From Salinibacillus xinjiangensis (lineage in GTDB: Bacteria > Bacillota > Bacilli > Bacillales > Alkalibacillaceae): DNA of 64,000 nucleotides. The DNA is taken from contig NZ_WJNH01000009.1 of assembly GCF_009649735.1 (NCBI RefSeq), positions 62,001 to 126,000 on the forward strand, given 5' to 3'. Position numbers and translations under genes: made by a program. Shown here one piece after another: positions 38,409 to 46,606 of this stretch. Position 1 is the stretch's first letter. Each line of letters starts with the position of its first letter. The notes below the pieces were generated by a model that was not told the origin of the DNA, searched no databases, and worked only from the letters and a program-made list of their open reading frames with translations.

Positions 38409-39416
38409 TTATTTCGTTGCTTTTTGCAATTTATTAATCATTTTTAATGACTTTCCTGTACCAATCGCAACACATTCAAGTGCTTCCGGTGCGATATGAA
38501 CGGGTACGTCAATTTCATTAGCTAACCATTCTTGCATTCCTTTAAGGAGTGCACCACCACCAGTGAGGGTAATCCCTTGGTCTACGATATCTCCACTAAG
38601 TTCAGGAGGACAGCTTTCAAGTGTTACTTGAATGGCTTCTAAAATTTGCTCTAATGATTCCTTAAGAGCGTGTTGAATTTCAGTGGAGGTTAGGGTAATG
38701 GTTTTAGGGAGACCTGTTACCATATCACGTCCACGAACTTCCATTGTTTCTTCAACATGATCAACTAGGGCATGGCCAATATCAATTTTGACATTCTCAG
38801 CTGTGCGCTCACCAATTAATACATTGTACTTCTTGCGTACATGTTGGATAATGGCTTGATCCATTTTGTCACCACCGACGCGAGCAGATCTCGCGGAAAC
38901 GATACCTCCAAAAGAGATGATCGCAACTTCACTTGTTCCACCACCAATATCCACCACCATATTAGAGATAGGCTCGTCCACTGGAAGACCAGCTCCAATT
39001 GCAGCAGCTATTGGCTCTTCGATTAGATGAACATATTTTGCTCCATACTCCTTAATAGCGTTATGAATTGCGCGGCGTTCCACAGAGGTAGCTCCCGTAG
39101 GAACACAGACAACAACGGAAGGTTTTCTTAAAGAGTGGCCTAATTTTTTGCTTACTTTTTTAAGCATTGCTTTAAGCATTTGGGAGGTCACATCATAATC
39201 CGCAATAACCCCATCCTTTAAAGGTCGTACGGGTACAATATTTTGTGGAGTTTTCCCAATCATTTGCTTGGCTTCTTCTCCCACGGCTAGTACATTTTTT
39301 GAAACTGTATCAATTGCAACTACGGCTGGCTCATTATATACGATTCCTTTATTTTTTGTATAAATAAGTAAATTAGCTGTACCTAAATCAATGCCAAGTT
39401 CTGCTGATGAAAACAT
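38409..39416 (-). CDS. mreBH: Rod-shape protein MreBH
   Basis: A 335-residue bacterial actin that orients peptidoglycan synthesis. The phosphate loops are [12 protein letters not shown] and [16 protein letters not shown], and the adenosine loop is [10 protein letters not shown]. The C-terminus ([10 protein letters not shown]) and length equal those of B. subtilis MreBH rather than MreB or Mbl, though paralog assignment is by recollection of sequence. ATG 39416 has GGAGG seven bases upstream; an upstream in-frame ATG at 39446 would place this site inside the gene. Confidence 0.88.
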   Translation of the reverse strand: MFSSAELGIDLGTANLLIYTKNKGIVYNEPAVVAIDTVSKNVLAVGEEAKQMIGKTPQNIVPVRPLKDGVIADYDVTSQMLKAMLKKVSKKLGHSLRKPSVVVCVPTGATSVERRAIHNAIKEYGAKYVHLIEEPIAAAIGAGLPVDEPISNMVVDIGGGTSEVAIISFGGIVSARSARVGGDKMDQAIIQHVRKKYNVLIGERTAENVKIDIGHALVDHVEETMEVRGRDMVTGLPKTITLTSTEIQHALKESLEQILEAIQVTLESCPPELSGDIVDQGITLTGGGALLKGMQEWLANEIDVPVHIAPEALECVAIGTGKSLKMINKLQKATK

Positions 39417-39499
39417 ATCATTTCCTCCATTAAACTGATTTTCCATGTATACTTAGTTAGTGTACCACTTTTTCATCATATATAAAATTAAATAAAAAT

Positions 39500-39531
39500 A
39501 ACAAAAAAATAACAGGGAGAGCTCTCCCTGT
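39500..39531 (-). terminator. Terminator after the YflJ gene
   Basis: A perfect palindrome ACAGGGAGAG/CTCTCCCTGT at 39512-39531 is followed on the minus strand by TTATTTTTTTG. Confidence 0.88.
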
Positions 39532-39542
39532 AATATTACTGG

Positions 39543-39674
39543 TTAATTTTTCTGAGATTCTAATAAGTTGGCTAAAACGTGCTTTTTGTAGCTTTCAATT
39601 TTACGTTCCTCAAAGCGACGAACTCCAACTTTTTTAAGTTCGTTTACGTACCAACCTTTACTTCCGATATGCAT
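39543..39674 (-). CDS. yflJ: YflJ-like small protein (DUF2639)
   Basis: A 43-residue protein with the pattern IGSKGWYVNELKKVGVRR and a C-terminal YKKHVLANLLE, as in B. subtilis YflJ. Function is unknown. ATG 39674 is preferred because AAAGG is nine bases upstream; ATG 39683 abuts that site. It lies upstream of mreBH on the same strand, but a terminator separates them. Confidence 0.8.
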   Translation of the reverse strand: MHIGSKGWYVNELKKVGVRRFEERKIESYKKHVLANLLESQKN

Positions 39675-39850
39675 GCGACTCATCCTTTCAAGCTAAAAAA
39701 TATCTGAATATCATCAGAGTCGTGGCCATTGTAACATCTATCTAGGAATCTACGAAAGAGAAACAAACCAAAAAATACCCGTATGATTTGAAGCTATTAT
39801 CGTCTATAATTTCTAGTAATAGCATGTTAGTTTTAAAGGAGTAATGATCA

Positions 39851-40603
39851 ATGGAAAAATTTCTTTCGTTTGAAGAAATTCAACATAAATGTGAGCAATT
39901 AAATGAAGTTTATCAAATAGATGGAGAAAAATTTTATCAGGTTGTGGAAAACTGGGCTGAACGCAACACTTCAACAGAAGAAAAAATGGTAAACAGCTTC
40001 AAGGAACTTTTACAAGTTGTATCCGATGAAATTGGCCGCATGGAAGAAAAGGTTGAAATGAAGCCAACCTGCCAAATGGGCTGTGCCTTCTGCTGTTACT
40101 TTCCAATCATCGTTAATGGAATGGAAGCAAAATTAATGAAGAAGGCAATCGAGGATTTTCCTGAGGAGAGAAGAAAAGGTATTCAATCTCATTTAAAGCA
40201 ATACTTTGAGCGATATGGCGAGCAACTTAACGAAATCACTGCATATGATTTTGAAGAGGATCCCGACTTTAAGAAAAAATATATTTTAAATCAGGTCCCG
40301 TGCCCAATGTTAAATACAGAAACCAATCAGTGCATGGCCTATGAAATTCGCCCTATTCCGTGTCGGACCTATGTGAATTATACGGATCCGAAAGTTTGTG
40401 AGACGAATGTCATGCCAGAAGAAACCATTAGTTTTGAGTTTTTGTATAGTGAATATATGGGGGCCTTAAATGAATTCGTACAATATTTGTATGAAGAAGG
40501 CGATACTGCTTTTGTGGAATATCCAGATGATGTGTTTGCCTATGATTATCTTCCAAACTGGTTGAAGTCATGGGTGGATCAAAAGCCTGCACAACTGAAA
40601 TAG
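39851..40603 (+). CDS. YkgJ-family cysteine-cluster protein
   Basis: A 250-residue protein with a cysteine pattern CQMGCAFCCYFPI (about 74-86) and CPMLNTETNQCMAYEIRPIPCRTY (positions about 155-178), the UPF0153/YkgJ signature thought to bind Zn or an Fe-S cluster. Function is unknown. AAAGGAG precedes the ATG. The next gene, a DUF1992 protein, is 16 bases downstream, so the two are probably cotranscribed. Confidence 0.85.
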   Translation: MEKFLSFEEIQHKCEQLNEVYQIDGEKFYQVVENWAERNTSTEEKMVNSFKELLQVVSDEIGRMEEKVEMKPTCQMGCAFCCYFPIIVNGMEAKLMKKAIEDFPEERRKGIQSHLKQYFERYGEQLNEITAYDFEEDPDFKKKYILNQVPCPMLNTETNQCMAYEIRPIPCRTYVNYTDPKVCETNVMPEETISFEFLYSEYMGALNEFVQYLYEEGDTAFVEYPDDVFAYDYLPNWLKSWVDQKPAQLK

Positions 40604-40619
40604 TTAGGGGGGTGTAAGG

Positions 40620-40994
40620 ATGGATTTAGGCTATATCTTAGCAGAAGAGCGAATAAAAGAGGCGATTAATAAAGGTGATATGGAGAACTTACCTGGTAAA
40701 GGAAAACCACTCGAATTAGAGGACTTGTCTATGATTCCAGAGGATTTACGCTCAGGCTATATCATGATGAAAAATGCCGGTATGCTCCCGGAAGAAATGC
40801 AGCTAAAAAAGGAAATGGTAACCTTAGAGGATTTAATTCGAAGCTGTGAAGATGAGGCCACAAAACGGGATTATAAACAAAAGCTATCTCAGAAAAAGAT
40901 TCGGTTTCACTCACTAATGGAGAAAAGGCGGATGTCTTCTTCGGGTGCGTTTGGGAGATATGGTGGGAAGATTAATAGAAGATTGGGTTTATAA
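40620..40994 (+). CDS. DnaJ-homology domain protein (DUF1992)
   Basis: A 124-residue protein of the DUF1992 family, related to the DnaJ homologue subfamily C28 domain. The core EERIKEAINKGDMENLPGKG and KPLELEDLSMIPEDLR-type sequence is diagnostic. The rest is helical and basic. No J-domain HPD motif is seen. Function unknown. It has AGGGGGGTG upstream and is followed by a terminator that overlaps the stop codon. Confidence 0.85.
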   Translation: MDLGYILAEERIKEAINKGDMENLPGKGKPLELEDLSMIPEDLRSGYIMMKNAGMLPEEMQLKKEMVTLEDLIRSCEDEATKRDYKQKLSQKKIRFHSLMEKRRMSSSGAFGRYGGKINRRLGL

Positions 40995-41026
40995 CTAGGG
41001 AGATTTTGAGTGCCCTAGTTTTTTAT
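40994..41026 (+). terminator. Terminator after the DUF1992 gene
   Basis: ACTAGGG and CCCTAGT arms (7 bp) with a 12-base loop are followed by six T residues. Confidence 0.8.
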
Positions 41027-41046
41027 TGGTTAGAGCAATAACCGCC

Positions 41047-41312
41047 CGGGGTAGGTGTTCATTGCGGGCGAAATAGCTGTCTGGATCGGGAATCGTTATC
41101 ATGGTGGATTCATGATGCCCAGAAAATCGGTAAGGAGTCAAGAACGGTCGTCATGAGGTGTTCATAACGAGCAGAAAGGCTACTCGGGGTAGAAATCGCG
41201 TGTCATGATGGGGTCATGACGAGCGAAAAAGCTGTTCGAATCAGAAATCGCCTGTCATAAGTGCACATGACGAGCAAACAAGCCGTTTGGAGCGAAAACC
41301 ACACGTCATGGT
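41047..41312 (+). repeat. 52-bp tandem repeat with paired TCATGA words
   Basis: About five diverged copies of a 52-bp unit. The TCAT words that open each unit begin at 41099, 41151, 41203, 41255 and 41306, so the period is 52, 52, 52 and 51. A unit reads roughly GTCATGAtgggGTCATGACG (paired half-sites), then GAGCgAAAAAGCTGTTCG and ATCAGAAATCG. A partial first unit starts near 41065. There is no coding capacity and 52 is not a codon multiple. Function unknown; 52 bp is close to five helical turns. Confidence 0.75.
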
Positions 41313-41393
41313 AAGCCTTTAAAAGGGGATTACGTCATTGATAGGTATACTGAACCTCCTAATAATGCTTGAGCAGAAAGAAAAACCTAAAAT

Positions 41394-41456
41394 TGAGTGA
41401 TTACTCACTTCACATACACTCATTACCATGCTATTATGTATGTGAGTAATCACTCA
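41394..41456 (+). promoter_or_regulatory. Promoter flanked by two TetR-type operators
   Basis: TTCACA (41409-41414) and TATTAT (41432-41437) are 17 bases apart, and TGC precedes the -10. Palindromes TGAGTGATTACTCA (41394-41407) and TGAGTAATCACTCA (41443-41456) flank this promoter, centres 49 bases apart. The TetR gene at the end of the operon is the likely ligand, giving autoregulation. Confidence 0.8.
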
Positions 41457-41481
41457 CTCATAATGCGAAGGGGGAATTCAC

Positions 41482-42204
41482 ATGTCCTCAATGGTAAAAG
41501 TAAATGGTTTAGCCCATTCGTTTGGGAGGGAGGATGTCCTAAAAGAGATTGATCTTACTGTTAGCCGTGGTGAGATTTTTGGCTTACTCGGACCATCGGG
41601 CGCAGGGAAAACCACGCTAGTGAAGATGATTGTTGGCATTCTAGAACCAGATGAAGGTGGAATTTTTATTGGTGACGAGAAGGTGCCTTCATTAGATTTA
41701 ATGAGATCCATTGGCTATATGGCCCAATCTGATGCTCTTTATCAAGAGCTGTCTGCAAAGGAAAACTTAGATTTCTTAGCTAGTATTTACGGGTTAAACA
41801 AGCAAGAACGTAAAGAAGCGATTCATGATGTTTTGCAGATTGTGAATTTACAAGATCACAAAAATAAAATTGTAAATCAGTTTTCAGGAGGTATGAAAAG
41901 AAGGCTATCTTTAGCAGCTTCTCTCATGCACAAACCGAATCTATTAATCTTAGACGAACCAACCGTGGGCATTGACCCTGTTTTGCGTCAATCAATATGG
42001 GAAGAGCTGACAAAATTAAAGGAAAATGGCATGACGATTCTTGTTACGACACATGTCATGGATGAAGCGGAAAAATGTGATCGTTTGGCAATGCTTCGGG
42101 ATGGTTATGTAATCGCCTGTGATACTCCAGAAAAATTAAAGGAAAACAAGCAGGTGGAATCTCTCGAAGGTGCATTTTTAGCTTATGGGGGGCGAAATCT
42201 ATGA
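41482..42204 (+). CDS. ABC transporter ATP-binding protein
   Basis: A 240-residue ATPase with Walker A GPSGAGKTTLVK (about 34-45), signature FSGGMKRRLSLA, Walker B LLILDEPTVGIDP and an H-loop TTHVMDEAEKCD. It powers the ABC-2 permease encoded next, and their genes overlap by four bases (ATGA). The arrangement with a TetR repressor gene is typical of drug or lipid exporters. The substrate cannot be inferred. Confidence 0.92.
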   Translation: MSSMVKVNGLAHSFGREDVLKEIDLTVSRGEIFGLLGPSGAGKTTLVKMIVGILEPDEGGIFIGDEKVPSLDLMRSIGYMAQSDALYQELSAKENLDFLASIYGLNKQERKEAIHDVLQIVNLQDHKNKIVNQFSGGMKRRLSLAASLMHKPNLLILDEPTVGIDPVLRQSIWEELTKLKENGMTILVTTHVMDEAEKCDRLAMLRDGYVIACDTPEKLKENKQVESLEGAFLAYGGRNL

Positions 42205-43229
42205 ATACAGTTGCTGTGATGAAACGAATCATTCAACAATTTTTACGTGATAAACGCTCAATCGCATTGCTAGTTATTGCCCCTATGCTCGTCCTTACCC
42301 TGATATGGCTCGTGCTTGACGGGGATAGCTACCATCCTAAAATTGGAGTAGCTGATATCCCAGAACCAATCCAACAGCAGCTGCAGAAAGAATTAGAAAA
42401 GGACATTGTTGAAATTACGGAGGGTGAAGCGAAAGAAGCCTTTGAAGATGGGGAACTAGATGCGTTTATAACATTTCAAAACTTAGAGCCGTCCATTTTA
42501 ATTGAAGGGAGCGACCATACGGCAAATCGAGAAGTGGTCAAACATGTTCAAGCTGCATTGCAGTCAGTTCAAGGGAATTCCAATAAGGTAGAACCAAATA
42601 TAGAATTTTATTATGGGTCAGAGAACTTAAATGTGTTTGATCAAGTCGGAGCAGTATTAATCGGTTTCTTCGTTTTCTTTTTTGTATTTATTATCGGTGG
42701 GATTTCTTTCTTAAGAGAGCGAACCCAAGGTACTTTGGAAAAACTATTATCAACGCCAATAAAAAGATGGGAAATCGTCACAGGTTATTTACTCGGATTT
42801 GGCTTATTCACCATCATTCAAGCTTTAATAATTGTGAGCTTCGCAATCTATGTATTAGACATTTGGATGGCGGGAGAGTTTTGGCAATTACTAATCGTGA
42901 CGTTTCTTTTAGCTATAACAGCCTTAACTCTTGCTACTTTGTTATCTGCATTTGCCAATAATGAGTTTCAAATTATGCAATTTATCCCGATTGTCATTAT
43001 TCCTCAGGTCTTTTTCTCGGGAATCTTTAATTTGGAAACATTAGCTGAGTGGATTCAAATCCTAAGTAAATTTATGCCTTTAACCTACGGAGCCAATGCT
43101 ATGCAGGAAATAATGATTAAAGGAAAAGGGATTGGAGATGTTTGGCTTGATCTCCTCGTGTTATTCGGTTTTGCTGTGGTATTCTATATATTAAATATCA
43201 TTGCGTTAAAGAAACATCGTCGGCTCTAA
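42201..43229 (+). CDS. ABC-2 type permease
   Basis: A 342-residue ABC-2 permease. One span near the N-terminus (about 20-38) is followed by an extracellular domain of about 130 residues (to about 150), then five spans. The cytoplasmic coupling stretch ISFLRERTQGTLEKLLSTP is characteristic. The gene pairs with the ATPase, forming a homodimeric or half-type exporter. It is cotranscribed with the downstream TetR gene, 17 bases away. Confidence 0.88.
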   Translation: MNTVAVMKRIIQQFLRDKRSIALLVIAPMLVLTLIWLVLDGDSYHPKIGVADIPEPIQQQLQKELEKDIVEITEGEAKEAFEDGELDAFITFQNLEPSILIEGSDHTANREVVKHVQAALQSVQGNSNKVEPNIEFYYGSENLNVFDQVGAVLIGFFVFFFVFIIGGISFLRERTQGTLEKLLSTPIKRWEIVTGYLLGFGLFTIIQALIIVSFAIYVLDIWMAGEFWQLLIVTFLLAITALTLATLLSAFANNEFQIMQFIPIVIIPQVFFSGIFNLETLAEWIQILSKFMPLTYGANAMQEIMIKGKGIGDVWLDLLVLFGFAVVFYILNIIALKKHRRL

Positions 43230-43246
43230 GGTGAGGAGGATGTGAA

Positions 43247-43900
43247 GTGGAGCAACAGAATTTTATTCATGAATTAATGGATGCAACAGATCAGAAATTA
43301 ACACCAAAGCAGGCCCAAATCATTCAAGCGGCTATTGAAATCTTTGCAGAAAAAGGGTATGCAGCTACATCTACTAGTGAAATAGCTAAACGTGCAGGTG
43401 TGGCTGAGGGAACCATTTTCCGTCATTATAAAACGAAAAAGGATTTGCTCATTTCGATTGTGAGCCCCGCCATTACGAGATTTGTTGTTCCATTTTTTGC
43501 GGAAAAGTTTGTTCAGGATGTATTTGATCAAGACGAGATTGAAGAAATTGAACCGTTATTAAAAAATCTCATATCCAATCGCTATCAGTTTGTTAAAAAT
43601 AACGTTCCATTACTTAGAATCATGTTACAGGAAATGGCTTTCCATCCTGAGCTACAGGAACAATATAAACGTGTATTTGTGAGCAAGGTTTTACCGCGGT
43701 TTAAACAGGTGGTTGACCAACTTAGGGGAGCACGTCAAATAGGGGATATACCAACAGAAACGGTTTTACGGTTAACGATGACAACCATTATAGGCTTTTT
43801 AATCACGCGTTTTATTGTCATGCCAGATTATCCATGGGATGATGAGACAGAAATTGAATATACGATACAATTTATCCGGAATGGATTAAAAGGTATATAG
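43247..43900 (+). CDS. TetR-family transcriptional regulator
   Basis: A 217-residue regulator with an N-terminal TetR helix-turn-helix (IIQAAIEIFAEKGYAATST, then EIAKRAGVAEGTIFRHYKTK, about residues 24-62) and a helical ligand domain. GTG start with GAGGAGGA six bases upstream. It probably represses its own operon by binding the paired TGAGT-N4-ACTCA palindromes upstream of the ABC genes. The inducer is unknown. Ends before a terminator. Confidence 0.9.
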   Translation: MEQQNFIHELMDATDQKLTPKQAQIIQAAIEIFAEKGYAATSTSEIAKRAGVAEGTIFRHYKTKKDLLISIVSPAITRFVVPFFAEKFVQDVFDQDEIEEIEPLLKNLISNRYQFVKNNVPLLRIMLQEMAFHPELQEQYKRVFVSKVLPRFKQVVDQLRGARQIGDIPTETVLRLTMTTIIGFLITRFIVMPDYPWDDETEIEYTIQFIRNGLKGI

Positions 43901-43901
43901 A

Positions 43902-43928
43902 AAAGGCCCCCAAAGTGGAGGCCTTTTT
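43902..43928 (+). terminator. Terminator after the TetR gene
   Basis: AAAGGCC and GGCCTTT arms form a 7-bp stem around an 11-base loop, followed by TTT. Confidence 0.75.
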
Positions 43929-43930
43929 CG

Positions 43931-44023
43931 TACTATCAGAATTTGTTGTTCAATCGGTAGATAGTATAGTGCAACTAGGCAATCGCCGGCGCCTTACGGC
44001 TTGGCGATAGCCAAGTTTTCTTT
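43931..44023. repeat. Dispersed hairpin repeat, copy 1
   Basis: A 93-base element shared with 46427-46521. It begins TACTATCAGAATTT, contains GTAGATAGTAT (pairing with the start) and then an imperfect 15-position stem, AACTAGGCAATCGCC at 43973-43987 against GGCGATAGCCAAGTT at 44003-44017, ending in TTTTCTTT. Two copies flank the HAD-plsC-yedK block. It looks like a non-autonomous dispersed repeat that could also act as a terminator. Confidence 0.8.
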
Positions 44024-44024
44024 A

Positions 44025-44852
44025 TTAGTTTTGAGCTAAGGTTCGAATCTTAGCGAATTTCTTGTCCTCTACAGGTACATCCTCTGACGTGGTTAACCAC
44101 ACAGAATACATACCCAACTGTAATGCTGGTGCAACCTCATTCATAAAGTTGTCCCCAATAGATAGTACTTGTTCTGGCTTGACATCGTAACGGGTCAAAA
44201 CCTCTTCAAAGTGCTTGTTCGTATTCTTTGGTTTCAAAGCACTAGGTACAATATCAGAAAAGATATGATCTAAACCTAAAAACTTCAGTAGACGATGAAC
44301 ATCATTAATCTCACTATTTGTGATCAAAACAAGTTTTTTCGTCTTAGCTAACTCTTCTAAGTATCCTCTCAAGCCAGGGGTAGGCTCTAAAAAGCCATCT
44401 AAGTTTGCCATCTGTTCCTTCGTGCGGTGATAGGCCCATTCGGTATCATCATTTTTTAATCCAAAATGACGAGCGATGGAATAAGGTGGCCACCAGCCAT
44501 CACCAATTGGAACAAATCGCTTATAGTCAAATTCAGATACAGACAATTTTTTTGGTGCATCCTCTATTTCTACAACTTCATTATCCCAATTATGAGCAAC
44601 GGTAAGCTCTGTTGTAAATGGATTCCACGTCCAAATGACATCCTCTTGTATGTCGTAAACCTTCCCGATGGTTAGGGAGTGCTCGCCAGCAAGGGATTGT
44701 TTATACAGCTGATCAAAGTCTTGATGGTGTTCCTCGGGCAGGCGCTTTTTCAAGTTCTCAACCATGAGGGAAAAATGTCCGTCCCCTTCGTATAGCGTTC
44801 CGTCTAAATCAAAAATAATCACGTCAGTTTTTTCAATAAAAGAATTCAGCAT
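44025..44852 (-). CDS. HAD-family hydrolase
   Basis: A 275-residue haloacid dehalogenase-superfamily enzyme. Motif I is IIFDLDGTLYEGD (both nucleophile and acid Asp present), motif II is LVLITNS, the lysine lies near SALKPKN and motif IV is LSIGDNFMNEV. A cap domain lies between about residues 25 and 160. Substrate, probably a small phosphate ester, is unknown. I chose ATG 44852, which has AAGGAAAGG about ten bases upstream; 44915 is an upstream alternative. Divergent from plsC. Confidence 0.82.
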   Translation of the reverse strand: MLNSFIEKTDVIIFDLDGTLYEGDGHFSLMVENLKKRLPEEHHQDFDQLYKQSLAGEHSLTIGKVYDIQEDVIWTWNPFTTELTVAHNWDNEVVEIEDAPKKLSVSEFDYKRFVPIGDGWWPPYSIARHFGLKNDDTEWAYHRTKEQMANLDGFLEPTPGLRGYLEELAKTKKLVLITNSEINDVHRLLKFLGLDHIFSDIVPSALKPKNTNKHFEEVLTRYDVKPEQVLSIGDNFMNEVAPALQLGMYSVWLTTSEDVPVEDKKFAKIRTLAQN

Positions 44853-44960
44853 CGACCAATTTCCTTTCCTTCTTTTCTCATAACCATGTAGAATATAGAA
44901 TAACAGAATAATCATATTTTAACATAGGGAGATAGAAAGAAACATCGGGAGGAGAATAGG

Positions 44961-45695
44961 ATGAGGACGATATGGACATATTTGAATGCAGTTATCTTTG
45001 TCTTGCTATGTGTGTTCCCTTTACAAAAGGTGAAAAAGATAAATCGTCAATCGTTAACACCAGAACAATTGGATGAAATTATTTTTAAGGTTCCAAGAAA
45101 ATTTGGACAAAAAACCCTTTGGTATACTGGTTCAAAAGTAGATGTTGTAGGCAATCAGAATTTTCCTCAAGGGCCAGTCCTAATTGTCGCGAATCATCAA
45201 GGGAATGTAGATATTCCACTTTTATTAGGTGTTTTGGATAAACCGTTTGGATTTATCTCTAAAATAGAAGTAAAGAAAATTCCTATCGTTCGAACGTGGA
45301 TGAAGCAGATGCATTGTGTGTTTTTGGATCGAAACGATAAGCGACAATCTGTAAAAGCATTTCGACAGGGGATAGATGTTTTAAAATCAGGTCATTCGCT
45401 CACGATTTTTCCCGAGGGGACGAGAAGTCAGCAGGATGTACCGAATACCTTTAAAGCGGGGAGCTTTCGCTTAGCTAAAAAAGCTGGTGTACCCGTTGTC
45501 CCTGTTGCCATTCACGGAACCTATAAGGTAATGGAAGCCAACCGAGGATTTATTAAACCTTCCCATATTAAGCTCACCATTTGCGAACCTATTTCAGCTA
45601 AGGAGGTAGAGGAGCTTAGTTTAGATGAACTTGCCAAACGGAGTGAAGGTCAAATTGTTGAGGCGATTCAACAATCAAAACAAAGTGAGGAGTGA
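44961..45695 (+). CDS. plsC: 1-acyl-sn-glycerol-3-phosphate acyltransferase
   Basis: A 244-residue lysophosphatidate acyltransferase. An N-terminal span (about 5-22) anchors the enzyme. The catalytic NHQGNVD (H x4 D, about residue 76) and the glycerophosphate-binding IFPEGTRS (about 154) are intact, as are the later VPVVPVAIHGTY blocks. It makes phosphatidic acid for phospholipids. GGGAGGAGAAT precedes the ATG. It is 5 bases upstream of yedK. Confidence 0.9.
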   Translation: MRTIWTYLNAVIFVLLCVFPLQKVKKINRQSLTPEQLDEIIFKVPRKFGQKTLWYTGSKVDVVGNQNFPQGPVLIVANHQGNVDIPLLLGVLDKPFGFISKIEVKKIPIVRTWMKQMHCVFLDRNDKRQSVKAFRQGIDVLKSGHSLTIFPEGTRSQQDVPNTFKAGSFRLAKKAGVPVVPVAIHGTYKVMEANRGFIKPSHIKLTICEPISAKEVEELSLDELAKRSEGQIVEAIQQSKQSEE

Positions 45696-45700
45696 TGGAA

Positions 45701-46369
45701 ATGTGTGGTCGTTTTACTTTGCTAGCTGAAGAGTTAGAAATTTTGGAGGCTTTTGGTCTTGGCCATAAAATAGAAGACTATCAACCACGATATAACATCG
45801 CACCAGGTCAATCTGTTCTTGCTATTGTTCATGATGGGGAAGAGAATCGTGCAGGCTACCTTAAGTGGGGACTCGTTCCATCCTGGGCAAAGGATCCCTC
45901 TATAGGCTATAAAATGATAAACGCACGAACGGAAACGGCTGCGGAAAAGCCCAGCTTCAAACGGTTAATGGAACGAAGGAGATGTTTAATTGTAGCTGAT
46001 AGCTTTTACGAATGGAAAAAGGTCGGCAAAGAAAAACAACCGCTTCGGATTTCATTACAGGACCGCAAGCTTTTTGCATTTGCTGGTCTATGGGACCGCT
46101 GGCAAAAGGATGAAGAGGAAATGGTGACTTGTACGGTTTTAACAAAACAACCGAATGAATTCATGGCGGAAATTCACAACCGAATGCCAGTCATTTTGCC
46201 AAAGGAACAGGAGCTAGAATGGATTCAAAATGGACCCAAACAACCTGAGGAAATGAAAGAGTTCTTACTTCAGTTACCAAATGAAGAGCTTACAGCCTAC
46301 GAGGTAAGTACATACGTGAACAATGCCAGAAATGAAGGAGAAACATGTATTGCACCATTGGCAGATTAA
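45701..46369 (+). CDS. yedK: SOS-response associated peptidase YedK (HMCES family)
   Basis: A 222-residue SRAP-domain protein that forms a covalent DNA-protein crosslink with abasic sites in single-stranded DNA. ATG 45701 is chosen because it places the catalytic cysteine at position 2 (MCGRFTL), which becomes the N-terminus after Met removal, and AGGAG lies eight bases upstream; upstream in-frame GTG 45692 and ATG 45695 would block this. Other family residues are NARTETAAEKPSF and MPVIL (His in NRMPVIL context). Follows plsC closely. Confidence 0.92.
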   Translation: MCGRFTLLAEELEILEAFGLGHKIEDYQPRYNIAPGQSVLAIVHDGEENRAGYLKWGLVPSWAKDPSIGYKMINARTETAAEKPSFKRLMERRRCLIVADSFYEWKKVGKEKQPLRISLQDRKLFAFAGLWDRWQKDEEEMVTCTVLTKQPNEFMAEIHNRMPVILPKEQELEWIQNGPKQPEEMKEFLLQLPNEELTAYEVSTYVNNARNEGETCIAPLAD

Positions 46370-46392
46370 CAGGATAATACAGATAATGAGTG

Positions 46393-46426
46393 CTGACTAA
46401 GGAGATCTTAGTCAGTTTATTTTTTA
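46393..46426 (+). terminator. Terminator after yedK
   Basis: CTGACTAAG and CTTAGTCAG form a perfect 9-bp stem with a 5-base loop, followed by TTTATTTTTT. Confidence 0.88.
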
Positions 46427-46521
46427 TACTATCAGAATTTATATGTTAATTAGGTAGATAGTATAAGTGCAACTAGGCAATCGCCGGCGCCTTCGGCTTG
46501 GCACTAGCCAAGTTTTCTTTA
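46427..46521. repeat. Dispersed hairpin repeat, copy 2
   Basis: Same element as 43931-44023, in the same orientation and about 85% identical by eye. The left arm AACTAGGCAATCGCC is unchanged, but the right arm reads GGCACTAGCCAAGTT, so the stem is weaker than in copy 1. Confidence 0.8.
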
Positions 46522-46540
46522 AGATAAATTTTTTCAAATG

Positions 46541-46570
46541 TGTAGGGTTTTCTTGCGAAGAAGACGTCTA
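46541..46570 (+). promoter_or_regulatory. Possible ECF-type promoter of the sigma operon
   Basis: TGTAGG and CGTCTA are separated by 18 bases. CGTCTA is a classical -10 for sigma-X/M/W-type ECF factors of bacilli; the -35 is a weak match to TGTAAC. Autoregulation by the encoded factor is a natural guess. Confidence 0.4.
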
Positions 46571-46606
46571 TTATTGTGGAAAGCGTAAGAAGGGAGGGGG
46601 AGCATC

